Assembly (NCBI GenBank): GCA_050084515.1
Contig: CM114271.1
Location: 52,638,001-52,702,000 of the forward strand
Reading direction: 5' to 3'
Length of the DNA stretch: 64,000 nucleotides
Origin: Blasia pusilla
Lineage: Eukaryota; Marchantiophyta; Marchantiopsida; Blasiales
The position numbers were made by a program, and so were the translations under genes. Positions 35,074 to 47,660 of this stretch are shown here, in pieces. Under the pieces are notes generated by a model that saw nothing but the letters and a program-made list of their open reading frames with translations, was not told the origin of the DNA and did not search any database. Each line of letters opens with the position of its first letter. Position 1 is the first letter of the stretch.

Positions 35074-37837
35074 TATGCATAGAATCTCCCCTTGAGATCT
35101 AAGAGTCTTCTCAGAATGTTGAAGGCAGGGACTTGGTTCAGGGAGTGATTCAGTGCCTAGAAGTGGTTATTATCTCCTATACATCCGAAACTGAAGTTTC
35201 GTGAACATAAATAATTTTAAATAGCACTATTCAGAACCATGTCTCTTGTCAGATGGAAGGCATTCACTCTCTAAACCTGTGGCGCCTGGATTTCATCAGC
35301 CACTGCCTATGGTCTCAATATTGAATCTTTCTACAGGGATCACCTCCCTGGTCGTGAAAGGAGGCATTAGAAGAGTTTTCAGTCATCAGCACCAATCAGT
35401 TGCTTGCAAATCATTCGTCTTTTAGCAGAGTTGATCGCGATTAGTTAGGATGCAGAATTTACATATTTGTTGATAGTGGATGCTACTTGATCTTCTTCCC
35501 CCCTCTGTAGAGAGCAAACACTTGATCTTGAAGAGTCCTTAAGCTGATCGATCTTACTTCTGACCAAGAGTTTTAGTTTTGATTGTATTGATCCCATGAA
35601 GGAACCGGAACAGCCAGTTTCAATCCAAGGATAACACAGAAAGTGGAGTTGGATATCCTCCTTGACTCCTATTCGGACATTTACCTACTATCGGTCAAAT
35701 CACTTCTTCCTCGAAATAAAGCGTTCAATTCTACCTCAAACATAACAAACCATCCCTGTCAATACCTATACCGGGTTGCCTGGCGGGGGTTTTCAAATAA
35801 CTCCTCGTTCTGAACGTGCATGTCAGCCAGTCTGAAGGGTGTACTGTGATCTGGTTTTGGAACGTGAGACATTATTTCGGGTTGTAACTAGGGATATGCT
35901 TGGAGTGGCAGTTTAATTTTGGGATTTGAACAACCCGTTTTAGCTGCCTAATGCATGATACTTCCCTCAATTGCCTTCAATTGCAGTTTGTTAATGTGTT
36001 GTGTGACTTTGTGCACATTAGATCGGTAAGAATGGTCAGATGCGAGTTTTACATTTATATTCTTGTGCGATGATTTGTCGTGGGAGTTTTTAACCGTCGT
36101 TCTTCATTCGAGCATGCCCATCATTTCACCTCTTTCGATCATGTGATCATCATTTTCACAAGCTGAAAGAGCGCTTTTAATTTGGTTACCCACCATTCCA
36201 TGGCGTTGGTCATTCAGTCTCTGGACCTGACGAACTGGTTAGTCAAGTTGACTCCGCGCCCTTGTGACATTTTTGGTTGCATGTGCGGCTTGTCTATCTG
36301 TGTAAGCTCGAATTGTGTTCAATATGTTGTAAATCCCTGTTATGGTATGTCATGTCAAGATAGAAATACGAATGTCCAGCGGGACCGGACCGCCCATCCA
36401 CGGTACGAATGCTTACATGTGGAAGTCGAATCGTATTGTTCCAAAATATGGTCAGAATTTGCGAGAACACAACTGTGAACATGTAGTTTCACATAGCAAC
36501 TGGGATTGGACGGCAAATAAATGAACAGTTCAAAATAACTTCTTCGTCAACAGACTAGAATTTTGGCAGCTATGGGAGTTCAGTCAGTACAGTACGCGTG
36601 CCAATATATTTCTACTCTGATTTCCTTAAGTGGAAGCTATCTCAGGCGAGTAGTGGCATGGCCATTTCTCAACCACTGATGAGAAAAATTCCTAGGGTCA
36701 TGTTGCATTTTGCCCAAGCTTTACTAATGTAAAGACTATTATGAAAATGTAATGCTCAAGAGTTCAATGCCCATGTGCGGCTTGGCCACGGACTTTTCAG
36801 TCAACAATTGGATGTACCCACTTCGCTTCTGGGACCGAGGCTCGTTGACTTCATAAGTTTACGCCTACATGAGCGTAAGTCTAATTCCAGATTGAAGATG
36901 GATTTTCAGCGACACCCATTATCCGAACCACGAATGCCCGTTACAAGAGCTGGGAAGTTCCCATCTACTCCGTGTACATGAATATCTTACATCTCCCACA
37001 GACGCGAGTCCCAATCAAGAAAACGTTTGGGTGATGCAACGCAGATAGTTCTCCATATCTATAATGGAAGTAAACTACTACTGAAGAGTAGGGACAGGAT
37101 AGATCGGACTCCTTACGATGGAAGGACAGCGTCTTGGGAGGATGTCACTCTTGGACAACATTACCATAATTCACGAGTCGTGCGAGGAAGGGGCAACGAT
37201 CTCCAAAGAACGAGATCTTTACCAGAATATCATGTTCTAGATAGCGTACTCGCTCCGCTCAGGATGAACAAGGACTGAGTCACCTCCACTTTCCTAATCT
37301 ATTCGGAGAATTGTGCAAACAGGCGGAAGAGATCTTCTCAGTATACCTCAGTTTCCTGAGAAGACCCACCTGGGTGGTGGGTCTTCTCAGGAAACTATGG
37401 GGTCTTGCAAGGTCCGCTTTTCAGGAAACTCCCAACCAGTTTGTCCAGCAGATATTTTAGATGGAATCTACCTATTGTTGTTGAATCAATCTATGCACTC
37501 TCTGAGGGCATCTGGGTTATCTACGAGGAAGGCAAGTCCAGCAGTTGAGAAATCTGCGAGTCGTGGAAATGGACCCATTGTCTGCGACGAGGCAGCACTC
37601 AGAATAATGTGGTGTACACGTATTCGGCAAAAATACCGCTCTGATACTTCTCAAGTTGGGAGCCGTTGCATGCGCAAGACATCGCGCATAAAGTCATGCC
37701 ATGCGAGTTCAGACTCGAGCTATTTCTCGTTAACTCAGTGAATGTCTCCCTCCGCCGCCCGACCTCTTCGAATCAGCCGTCTTCTTTGAGAAGATGTGGA
37801 TTCACCCGACAGTCTCTTCCGGCCCGACTGTGGGAAT
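35074..37837. other. intergenic between convergent SEC24 and RPS15
   Basis: This should hold the SEC24 3' UTR (an AATAAA is seen near 35716) and the RPS15 3' UTR on the other strand. Short frames have no recognisable domain. A perfect foldback lies at 37350-37396. Confidence 0.4.
37350..37396. repeat. perfect 21-bp inverted repeat with 5-nt loop
   Basis: The arm AGTTTCCTGAGAAGACCCACC (37350-37370, written here as its 20 bases GTTTCCTGAGAAGACCCACC plus a leading A) is followed by TGGGT and its exact reverse complement (37376-37396). A further partial copy (TTTTCAGGAAACT) lies at about 37419. The position is about 440 bp downstream of the RPS15 stop, on the shared 3' side of two convergent genes. 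Confidence 0.9.
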
Positions 37838-38831
<994 letters not shown>

Positions 38832-39139
38832 GATCGAAAACTACCGCACAGTGGATGATTCCCAGCTGCAACAAGACTACAATGCAAGCTCCGCGACCCC
38901 AGCAAACTGGCCACCCACTCGCAACGTGAGACAGGACTCAAGAAAAGAGGCACCACATGTTGGGCGGTCGTTCTTGATGGAAGCAGCAGATCGACATAAT
39001 CACGTGAAACCTGAATGCGCTGAAGGTGACACAGTACACGCAAAGAGCGAGTGAAGCCCCAAAACAGAGCACGAACCATTAGTGAGATCGTAGCCCTTTA
39101 TTTTTTGGATGATCTGAGACGTCCAATCTAGGGATATGC

Positions 39140-39265
39140 GATCTAGAAACTGGGCTCGACTCCTCGCCTCTGCCCAGTAACTCTGCGAACCACGTGTCGT
39201 TTGAGGGTTTAGGGTTGTTCCTACGGCCAAAACTAACTTTCCTTCCCAACCCTAACCGATGAGCC
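39140..39265 (-). promoter_or_regulatory. RPS15 promoter motifs: telo-boxes, site II-like, G-box
   Basis: Upstream of the RPS15 ATG lie TGGGCT (39151-39156, site II core TGGGCY), a CACGTG G-box (39191-39196), AGGGTTTAGGGTT (39204-39216) and AACCCTAACC (39248-39257). The combination of telo-box and site II is the known signature of plant ribosomal-protein promoters. Spacing of about 320-430 bp from the ATG suggests a long leader or leader intron. Confidence 0.55.
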
Positions 39266-39299
39266 CTAGTAGAGATAGAGGATGTTTGCACCCTAAACT

Positions 39300-40399
39300 A
39301 GTATGTTTTGGGTTTGTTGGTTTAGGATTTTTAACTTTATGCCTCTTGCTCGCTTGGTGGATTAAAATGGAGTTGATGGAACACTTATGCGGCATGAAGG
39401 GAGTAACATGAGGTTAGTATGAAAAAAAATTAGAGTGGAAGAGTAGGCAAATACTAACAATAACAAATAATAATGAGTCAAAATGTCTTTGTTTTGGCTC
39501 ACATTGTAGGAAATAACTTGCATTTTGCACACTCTCACTTTAAATCGACTTAGCACCGAAGTGGCACCATAATGCAAAATACGAGGCAAAGAGAGAGAAA
39601 ACCAATTAATATGGCCTAGTAGTAGAGGTTGTAACAACTAACACTAGGCGGTGACATTAAAAGTAACCCTTTGAGAAGGGTGAGAGAAAGTAATTAGTAA
39701 ACACGTGGATAGTCCGGAGGGAAAAAAGGGATATCTATAGGGGCTATAGTTATAATTTTTATTTATTCATAATTAAAATATAATGAAATGAATTTCTTCA
39801 ATTGATTTTGAACAATTAAGAAGATGAATGATTTTATTGGTTGATAAGGACATGTGTTAAGAGGAGAGAAGCTCGAAATGAAGAAGGGGTTTTGAAATAA
39901 GAATGGATTGTATGTATCTTGCAATGCCATGCAATATATTGTTTTGGATGGAAACTTTGTCATGTCCGAAGGGAGGTAAGTAAGATTACATCAATATTTC
40001 GAGGGGTCATTTGCAACACTTAGCTTAGAGGTTAGTATGATGTGTTCACGAGAATCGAACTGGATCATTTTAATGTCAAGCTTATTTATAGCTTCTGCAT
40101 ACACAATGTTGGTGGTATGATATGAAGATCAATATTCATAGATTGTGTTCAAATATCAAAAATCTATTCCGTTGAACATTGATCTTGTGTGTCTTGGAAG
40201 GTCAAGCTCTCTTTATTGATCTGTACACTCATATTACCCATGATTTAGATCAACGAGTCTTGTGTCTCCTAAGACTAGGTTTTAGGTCGCCACTAAAGCT
40301 CCACAAATCTAGATAGGATAAGATACGAACCTAACCCTTCATTCCCAACATGGGCATTCAAGATTTGGGACAAACTTACTTTATTGTTTAAGGATCTAA
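39300..40399. other. intergenic, AT-rich, no gene recognised
   Basis: Short frames only, with no known domains. Confidence 0.4.
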
Positions 40400-40990
40400 A
40401 ATGGCATTCGCATCCTTGGCGTTCTAAAGTACCCAATAGACCTTGAAAGAGGCCCTATTCAAAATTCAATGTTTTAGCCTCAAGTCAAAGTCAAAGTTGA
40501 GGATCCCAAATTGGATTACTTAGATTTGGTTTGGTATCAAAATCCCATCGCCAATCTCTCAATCAATTCGGTGGCCTTCCTTCATCCTCATGGTTCCCGA
40601 GATGGGATTCCTTTTTCAAATACACTCCTCCCCCTTGTATATATAGTTCTAGAGAAACTTATTCCCCACCTTTGTCCAAGGAATTCCTCATGATCCTCAA
40701 CCCAACTTATCAATGAGGAAATTTCAGGCCAATTTCAAGACTTTCACACGTGTGTTCGTCTAGATTTTTGGTACGATGGAACAAGCTTCTTACAAGTTTT
40801 CTAACCTTACATTATTCATACCAAATGCATCTTTGGTATGAATAATATGATGACCATTATGATTTAAAATGTGGAGAATTTGCAAAAGTTAAGTCTAATT
40901 CCAAGTTTTGTTGAAACCTCTTTCCGGGAAAACCTTTGTGGGATTTAAGCTCTTGTCATGTTCTAGCCAACATTTGATTATCTTCATGAT
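40400..40990 (+). repeat. LTR-like repeat, second copy of the 2.58-2.95 kb family
   Basis: It is related in block order to 2580-2950: a cccttgtatatatag-like line, acaagttttctaacc, attcataccaaatgcat and gttaagtctaattcc. The identity is clearly reduced, so it is an old copy. No internal coding part follows directly. Confidence 0.38.
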
Positions 40991-41179
40991 TAAAAAAAGA
41001 ACCAATTATTAAAACTAGCGTATGGCTGCTCCAACTCATGTCTCGTCATGACATTCCACGCGAGTTCAATGGAATTCTCATATTCCACTTTGACACACGT
41101 TTGATTGATTGACAGGGTCACCACATCATACGCATAGTTCGTGATAGAGTGAGTGCAAGTGTCGCACCACACTTCTTCA

Positions 41180-41500
41180 TCTATTTTTGAGTCTCTATGG
41201 AGTTTGGACTTCCCAAGTCAACTTAGAGCTTCATGGGATCATGTTCTTTTGGGTGGCGGAGCCTTCGTCATCGTCGGGGTTCCATGCCTGCGCTGAGCTT
41301 CCGTGGGATGCGATTCAAGGTGCGTCTTGTAAATCCCCTCTTGCTGTTTCAAATTTTGTTTCAATTGAGCCTTTTGCTGGTCGTTGATTTGGAAACAAGG
41401 CTCCTCAACGCCCCTCGTTTCCGCGATGCTTTCGATTTGAGATTCAATTCTGCCTCTCGCGTCCGTGCCTTGGATTTAGAGTACATAGGCGAGGTGTAAG
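41180..41500 (+). other. exon-like GC-richer segment, unrecognised
   Basis: The composition is higher in GC than its surroundings. A frame from 41233 opens MGSCSFGWRSLRHRRGSMPA and reaches a donor-like AAG|GTGCGT at about 41318. This could be the first exon of a captured or broken gene, but no homologue comes to mind and no continuation was found. Confidence 0.25.
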
Positions 41501-41964
41501 ATGATTCCTTTCGGGTGGGCCTTGTCTCCTAGGATTCAGGATTGTTAGCAACATCGTTTCGTCCCTAATCCTGAAAGTTGTTGCCGTCGTGCAGTCTATG
41601 ATCTATAACTTCATTCCGCATTTTCTTTCTTTCTTTGCCTTACTCCCGGGTGTTGGCTCGCCAGTAGATTGCATCTAGCATTTTGTCGCTGCGAGTAGTC
41701 GGATTGCAACCTAAACCCCTTACTATCCTACCCACCTAGCAATAGATTGAATGTTGCCATCCGTCGATGAGAGAAGTTGCGTTGTTGATTTGAGCGCGGT
41801 TGCCGACAAGGATTTGTGCATTCAATTTGACGTTGGAATTTGTGTCCACAAGAGATTAATCTTCATTTTGCCTATTCTTAGAATCTTAGCAGCCTTGGGA
41901 CTTATTCGCTTCAATCTGCTCGTACTTCATTTAGTTTCCACATTCGTCGCATCCTTTTTTGAGC

Positions 41965-42690
41965 CGAAAATCTTTGCAATGACTTTTATAGATGAAGCTA
42001 CTTGGATCTTCCTGCGCTCGCCACGCTGATGAATGCTATGCTTGAACCAATTCAAGAAGAAAAACCAGAGAGATTGACGCACGGGAAGGCTGATTGAAAA
42101 TACCAAGGGTTCAAGCGTACAAATGATGTACAGCCAAGAATCTTTGTTGTAATGACTTTTACATATGAAGGTGCCTCGATCTTCCTACGCTTGCCATGCT
42201 GATTAATGCTCCGCTTCAAGGAAACAAAACAGAGAGATCGATGCACATGAAGGCTGAATGAAAATACCAAGGGTTAAAACATCCAAATGATGTATAGCAG
42301 AAAATCTATAATATTATGGGAGACTGCCCTCTTGATTTGGAAACACCTCTATCGGAGACTATCTTCTTGATTTGCAAACACCTCTATGCTTGATACATGA
42401 TAATTGGGCAGCAAGAAAATATTTCACATGCTAACAAAATTTAAATTTATGTGCAACATCATTAATCTCTTCCTTTCACGAACTATATACTACCTCTTCA
42501 AACACTTTTTTATTTCCAGTGTATCGTACGGACATCTTTCTAGTGAATTTTACATATCAAGTTGCTTAGATCTTCTTGCGCTTGGCACGTTAATAAATGC
42601 TCCGCTTCAAGAAAGAAAACCAAAGAGATGATGCACAAGAAGGTTGAGGGAAAATGCCAAGGGTTGGTACTCATGATGCAAACGAAGGCT
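41965..42690 (+). repeat. three tandem copies of a roughly 165-bp repeat, third copy split by a Helitron
   Basis: Copies begin at about 41968, 42137 and 42298. Each runs from an AATCTTT(G) block through GATCTTCCT(A/G)CGC, a TGCCATGCTGATTAATGCT-like block and CAGAGAGAT to ATACCAAGGGTT and AATGATGTA. Copy 3 is interrupted after its first few bases by the element at 42305-42543 and resumes with TTTTACATATCAAG. Confidence 0.8.
42305..42543 (+). mobile_element. non-autonomous Helitron with A|TC...CTAG|T insertion
   Basis: It starts TCTATAATATTATGGGAGAC and ends with a bulged hairpin CC(A)GT...ACGG, a short spacer and CTAG. The flanking bases are A (42304) and T (42544), the canonical Helitron target. 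It lies inside a tandem-repeat copy, so neighbouring copies approximate the empty site. The length is 239 bp. No coding sequence is present, so it must have been moved by an autonomous element elsewhere. The exact right border is ambiguous because the host repeat also has an ATCTTT word there. Confidence 0.62.
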
Positions 42691-42899
42691 CGAAGAAAAC
42701 ATAAGGGTTTGGAGCTCCCTTCATAAGCTCACTTCATGTGTTGCTCTTTCATAAGCATGCCCTATTCTAAGATTATCTTTACTAGCTTGGGGAGGCATGG
42801 CACCCTCTATGAGGACACACTCCGATAATAATATATATTGGGAATTTGGATGTCTTGTTTCATAAGTTACTAGTGTCCGACCAATAGTGGAGTGAAGGT

Positions 42900-43029
42900 G
42901 GCGCACAAAAATTTAAATTTGTTATCTTATTGCTCATAGTATAGGAAACATTTTCTTATTGTCAGGTGTCACACATAAAGAAGGCACGTGTTTGCAAATC
43001 AAAAAGGCATTCTCCGTTAATAATATAGA
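42900..43029 (-). mobile_element. 5' part of a second Helitron of the same family, opposite orientation
   Basis: On the minus strand from 43029 it reads TCTATATTATTAACGGAGAA followed by a TTTTTGATTTGCAAACACG block, matching the left end at 42305 (TCTATAATATTATGGGAGAC ... CTTGATTTGGAAACACC). It then continues to a GAAAATGTTTCC-like block and fades near 42900. No 3' hairpin is visible, so it is truncated. Together with 42305 it gives the false look of a TIR element. Confidence 0.5.
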
Positions 43030-43144
43030 TATTTAGAGTTGTTGGAAGTAGTACTTTTGTTGGCACCCACAATGGGATAGGTCGTATTAGAGCAATGATA
43101 TGTGTACAATTGTCTTTGAAAATTTTATATAATGTATTTCTGGT

Positions 43145-43450
43145 GCTCTTTGTAAGGAGGGAGGTTTTGACCCTCCTCTCCCCAAAGGAAGGCGTGTCCT
43201 TCCTTCCACCTCCCTTCCTTTAGTGTCCCATCCCATCTTCTTACCTTTGGAAGTTTTGTAATTTTCCTTTTCGAATGCTCTTTGTAGGGAGGGAGATTTA
43301 GTCCCTACGATTCCCGGAGGATGGAAAGTTCTTTCATCTACCTTCCTTACTTTATTGTTCCATCCCATCTTCTTGCTTTTAAATTTTTCTTTTCGGTCTT
43401 TTTAAGCTCTTTGTATATGGATGGAGGCTTCTTTCATCTACCTCCCCCCG
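43145..43450. repeat. pyrimidine-rich tandem repeat, period about 130 bp
   Basis: Units start with GCTCTTTGTA at 43145, 43277 and 43406 (periods 132 and 129, both multiples of three). Read on the minus strand, the first two units keep one open frame with repeated PSLQRA and MGW(N/D)xKxRxV(D/E)xRT elements. No known protein matches, so this may be coincidence of the period. Confidence 0.6.
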
Positions 43451-44600
43451 TTTCATTCTTCTTATCCATCTCTCTCTTCTATTTTTCATCTTATTTTCTT
43501 ACAGTTTTTCTCTTTTCCTCTCCTATTTAAAAAAAAATCGAACGAAACCTCTTTTTCTTAAAAATTAATTCTTTAATCTCTTCACATCCGTTATTGAAAA
43601 CAAAAGGTGGTTAAAAAAGATTGTGAAGTCTTCCCTTCACATAATATATTCTTTCCTTCCTCCTTTTTTTTTCATATCTTCTTAAAAACTTGCTAGTCTC
43701 TCCTCCCCTTCCCTACTTGAAGTTCAATTCTATCTTTATTAATTTAGAGATAAGACTTCTAAATTTATTTGGAATTGAAATTTATTGATATTATATTGGA
43801 CTTTGAAGCAAAACCTGTAACTTTATCTCTTTCTATGAAATCTTTTTTTATGAATAAAGATTAGTCAATGCTCATGCACTCCATAGATTGATCATAGATA
43901 ACTGTGAACTATCAATCATTTTTGTGTAATTATGAATGATTTAAACTTCTTTGAGTCAATTTTGAGTCCGAGAGGTTTAGAGGGATTGTGCAATAATGGT
44001 AGAGAGTAGTGTCTATTTCGAAATAGTATACATGAAACCATAATTAAGAAAAGACCATAAATCAACAAAGATAGGACTTTTAAGTCTTTTACTAAAAAAT
44101 ATATAATTTTGAGAATGTACATTTGTATTTCTTTTCATTACTTAGGAAATTTATATTATGATCGAAGAATGCCTTCTTGATTTCTAATCATCTTTCTTCA
44201 TGACACCTAATATGGATAATTCAAATTATTCATCAGTAGTCCATGTATTGCATAAATATTTTGGGTTTAAAATATTTTTAAAATAACAAATATTACAATT
44301 AATATTTCCATTAAACTTTATTTTTTTCAAAAATATGAAAATTTAATTAATATGATTGTTTTTTTAGTCATCTTCTTATTTTTTATTTTTTTCCATCAAA
44401 TATAAATTAAGGGACAATTTTAAGATGTATTTTTAATTATCCTATTATTTTTTCTTATGATAAACTTAGGATCATCCATTATAATATAAATGAAATAGAT
44501 TATTTTATTTCTCCACTCCAACTCACTCTCTCTACCCATCTTATCTGACTCAAGGAAATATGTTGCTATTTTGTCTTATTATACCACTATTTTATCGTAT
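43451..44600. other. AT-rich intergenic, no gene recognised
   Basis: Low-complexity A/T-rich sequence. A block GAATGCCTTCTTGATTTC at about 44168 is a short remnant of the Helitron-like family. Confidence 0.4.
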
Positions 44601-44629
44601 TAGACATATGGGATCGTCCATTACAAGAC

Positions 44630-44865
44630 ATATGGGACAAAAAGTATTTGAAGAGCTTTTGTCAATGAATAGCCCGTGAAGGGAAGAGAATACAAAGTAG
44701 ATTAATGATGTTCAATTTTTTTCTTGTTGGCCTTATCATGTGAAACATTTTTCTTGCTGCCCATATGCCACATGTCAAACAGAGAGATGTTTGCAAATCA
44801 AGAAACAAAAAAGTATTTGAAGAGCTTTTGTCAATGAATAGCCCGTGAAGGGAAGAGACCATTGT
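44630..44865. repeat. 51-bp direct repeat flanking Helitron-like debris
   Basis: AAAAAGTATTTGAAGAGCTT and the following 31 bp occur at about 44638-44690 and again at about 44808-44860. Between them are the family blocks TTAATGATGTT, TTTTTCTTG and TTTGCAAATCAAGA. This is a rearranged copy of the Helitron-like family. Confidence 0.6.
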
Positions 44866-45699
44866 AATGATTTTTTTGAATTTTTAACCCAACAATATAT
44901 TTTCACAATGACTTTAACTTTAAACCTCATGTTGAAAGTGAATAAATTTCAATGTGTTTATTTTAAGCATGAAACATGAGATTACATATAATGATAATGT
45001 AGCTCTTATGCTATTTTAAATCAAATTGGCACTTATTAATACTTAAACATCTTTCAACTTATATCTCAACAAAAATTCTTTACGTAAAGCATAACATGTA
45101 GAATGTAATCAAACTCATTAGAAAACATTGTTGTTATAAGTTGCTTCTTACTTCATAAAAACATGATCTCATGTCGAAGTTGAGTCACAATAACATATCA
45201 TACTAATTTCTAATCTTTATGTGGTATAGTTGTTAATGTTGCATTTAATATACTTCAGTATACTTGATCCTGCTCTCCAATGGTTGTCACAAGGAATCGT
45301 CAATAAACTGGTCAAAATATAGATCACAAACCTAATCTTTTAACCTACATTGAATAAGAAAACTAGCTTGCCCAATGACTCCATATATATTTTTCATCAA
45401 CTAACCACCATTTAGAGTTTCATATCAATCTCCATTAGCAAGACTACTTCCTTACATTCAATTATTTCAAATATCTTATAAATTTCTCTAGCGTAGCAAA
45501 AACCTATTTGTCAAGTTGGGGCTTATCGAGAGTAGTAATGAAATGACTCTCGGTGAGGTCCGGCGGGGGGCCTGTGGCATATCGCGGCTGGCCGAGGTGT
45601 TGTTGGGACAGGCCTTAACATGCCAGAGTTACGTTAAGAAAGAATGATGGAATTTTAATATTGAAAAATGATTGTAAGTCCTATGATGTAATTTAATAG

Positions 45700-47660
45700 A
45701 AGTAAATTTGAAGGCCTATATATGAAGATTGAATCGAAATCTAAATTTGAAAATTATATTCAACATCTCTTTCATTTCCTTTATTTTCTTGCCATTGACT
45801 TCTATAAAGATATAATCATCCAAAAAAATATCAACATATAAAAGCTATCTTCGTAAAAAATAATTATTATTTTTCTTATAAGAGATCTTCATGGGGCCCC
45901 TTCTTTTGAAGTATACATCTATTCATTGATATGGAGCTTGTTTAGGCCCTAAGAAAATAAATAAACCTTATTTTCTCCTCCGTTATCCAAGATAACCCAA
46001 TCACAAATAGAATAGTGCAAATAGTGATGGCTCTTGTTAATAAACCTTATTGTCTCCTCCACTGTTCTATTTGTGATTGGGTTATCTTGGAGGCGAAAAT
46101 AAATTTTATTTATGTTTAGAGCTCTTGTTAATAAACCTTATTTTCTCCTCCACTATATTAAATCTCAATGGTCGAGATATATATATCTTCTTCTCAGCAC
46201 TTTGATTCAAAATTCTTGACTTCATATCATGCCGATACATTACCCAAAATCTGCCCCCAATGACAAATAGAACGGTGCAAATTGTGATGGCTCTTGTTAT
46301 AGGGAAAAAAGCTCATTAAATTCAAACCATTAAATCTATGGACAATCTAGCTAGTATACCATGTCTTGCTTCCAATGTATTCAATGTAATGTCATAATTT
46401 TACTTAGTTGTATATATCTACTTAGTATTAAGAACCATCTTTACTTTTACTTTTTGAAGGAGATTTCAAGTTTGATTTCTCTCAATAAGATCCATATCCA
46501 TCTAGATACATATTATATTTCCATGAAAAATACATAAAGGTTTCCTCCTATCTTATTAGTTCTTTCTTATTCAAAACTATAATTATTACGCATATGTTGA
46601 TATGATGTGTGTAATCTATGTTTTTCTCCTCTAGTACCTTGGATATTCTCATTTTAGTGATTAATTCATCAATAGATGGGGGATCCTTTAGTCATCCTTA
46701 TTACAAAAAAAAATACTTCATCCACTATCAATATGATGATAATGATATAAGAGCATTGATCTTTGATCTCATCCTATACTTCCTTTAATAAATATTAATG
46801 ATTGGATTTTTAAATTTGAGGTATACCTTTGAAAGATTATCTCTTAGTTTTATCAAAGCTATTGTGGATGGAGTTTTTATTTTCTTTGAATATTACATTA
46901 CTACTCAAATCATCTTTACCACAAGACACCATAAGAAACTAGCTTTGTAATCATCCTTGTTTCTATGAAAATACACTTCTTTCTCTTGGAATCAATCTTG
47001 GTCCTAGATTCATTTGGAATAAACAAGAAAAAACAAAACTGAAATTCCTTAGGTGTTAGATTGATGGTATCTTCCTCTACTATGCTTTATGAGGAACTTA
47101 GTAGAACTTTAATTTAGAATATAAATTGAAATATACATGTTACAACTTTGGCCCAAGATCCTTGTATATACCTTTTTCCTTGTATAATCGTATTCACCAT
47201 GATTTAGATTTCATGTTAAAAAACATTGTTTTGTTTCATAGTGGTGGATGCGTTATGATCAACCTTTTCCAAAAGAGCTAGCCTTGTTCCTAAGGAAAAA
47301 CATTTGCATCTTCTTCATATAATTTTAAAAAAATGGAAGAAAGACTTAATGTCATACATAGTTTTTGTATACATTTTACCACATAGGTCACCATGTAACA
47401 ACTCTACAAGCGCCTCTACTTTCTTAGAAAATTCATTTTAAGGGAATTTATTGTTAATTTTTTTTTCTTATCATACATGCTTCACATATATCGAAAACTC
47501 CATAATTGGTAAATCAATCACCATCCAATATTTTTGCATCTTACTTAGCGAAGAGAAACTCAAATAACCAAATTTATCATGCTATAATTTTCTGGTGGGA
47601 AGAGCTTTGTTTGGCATCATCAATTGCAATAATTGTTTTAGATTTCTTCAGCCAAACTTG
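45700..47660 (-). pseudogene. decayed Ty1/copia pol (GAG-pre-integrase to RT)
   Basis: On the minus strand at about 47600-47480 a GAG-pre-integrase block reads HDKFGYLSFSSLSKMQKYWM followed by VIDLP, with a stop where the usual Trp precedes HDKFG and a shifted ICEACMIRKK end. At about 45838-45735 an RT block reads YVDIFLDDYIFIEVNGKKIK followed by EMKEMLNIIFKF, corresponding to the copia YVDD...EIxxxKxxLxxxFKM region. The distance between the blocks (about 1.75 kb) is close to that in intact copia elements, so most of pol is present. Stops and frameshifts throughout make it inactive. An inverted repeat at 45987-46090 interrupts the RT part. Confidence 0.6.
45987..46090. repeat. 31-bp inverted repeat with associated direct repeat
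   Basis: CCAAGATAACCCAATCACAA and the next 11 bp (45987-46017) are repeated in reverse complement at 46060-46090 with one mismatch. A direct repeat CTCTTGTTAATAAACCTTAT continuing into CTCCTCCACT lies at about 46031-46063 and 46122-46154, and a third, diverged piece lies near 46264-46298. Confidence 0.85.

Noticed and set aside
42305-43029. Single 725-bp TIR transposon
   Set aside because: The tandem repeat resumes at 42544 inside the interval, and a CTAG|T Helitron end precedes it, so two separate insertions explain it better; kept as a finding because it is not settled.
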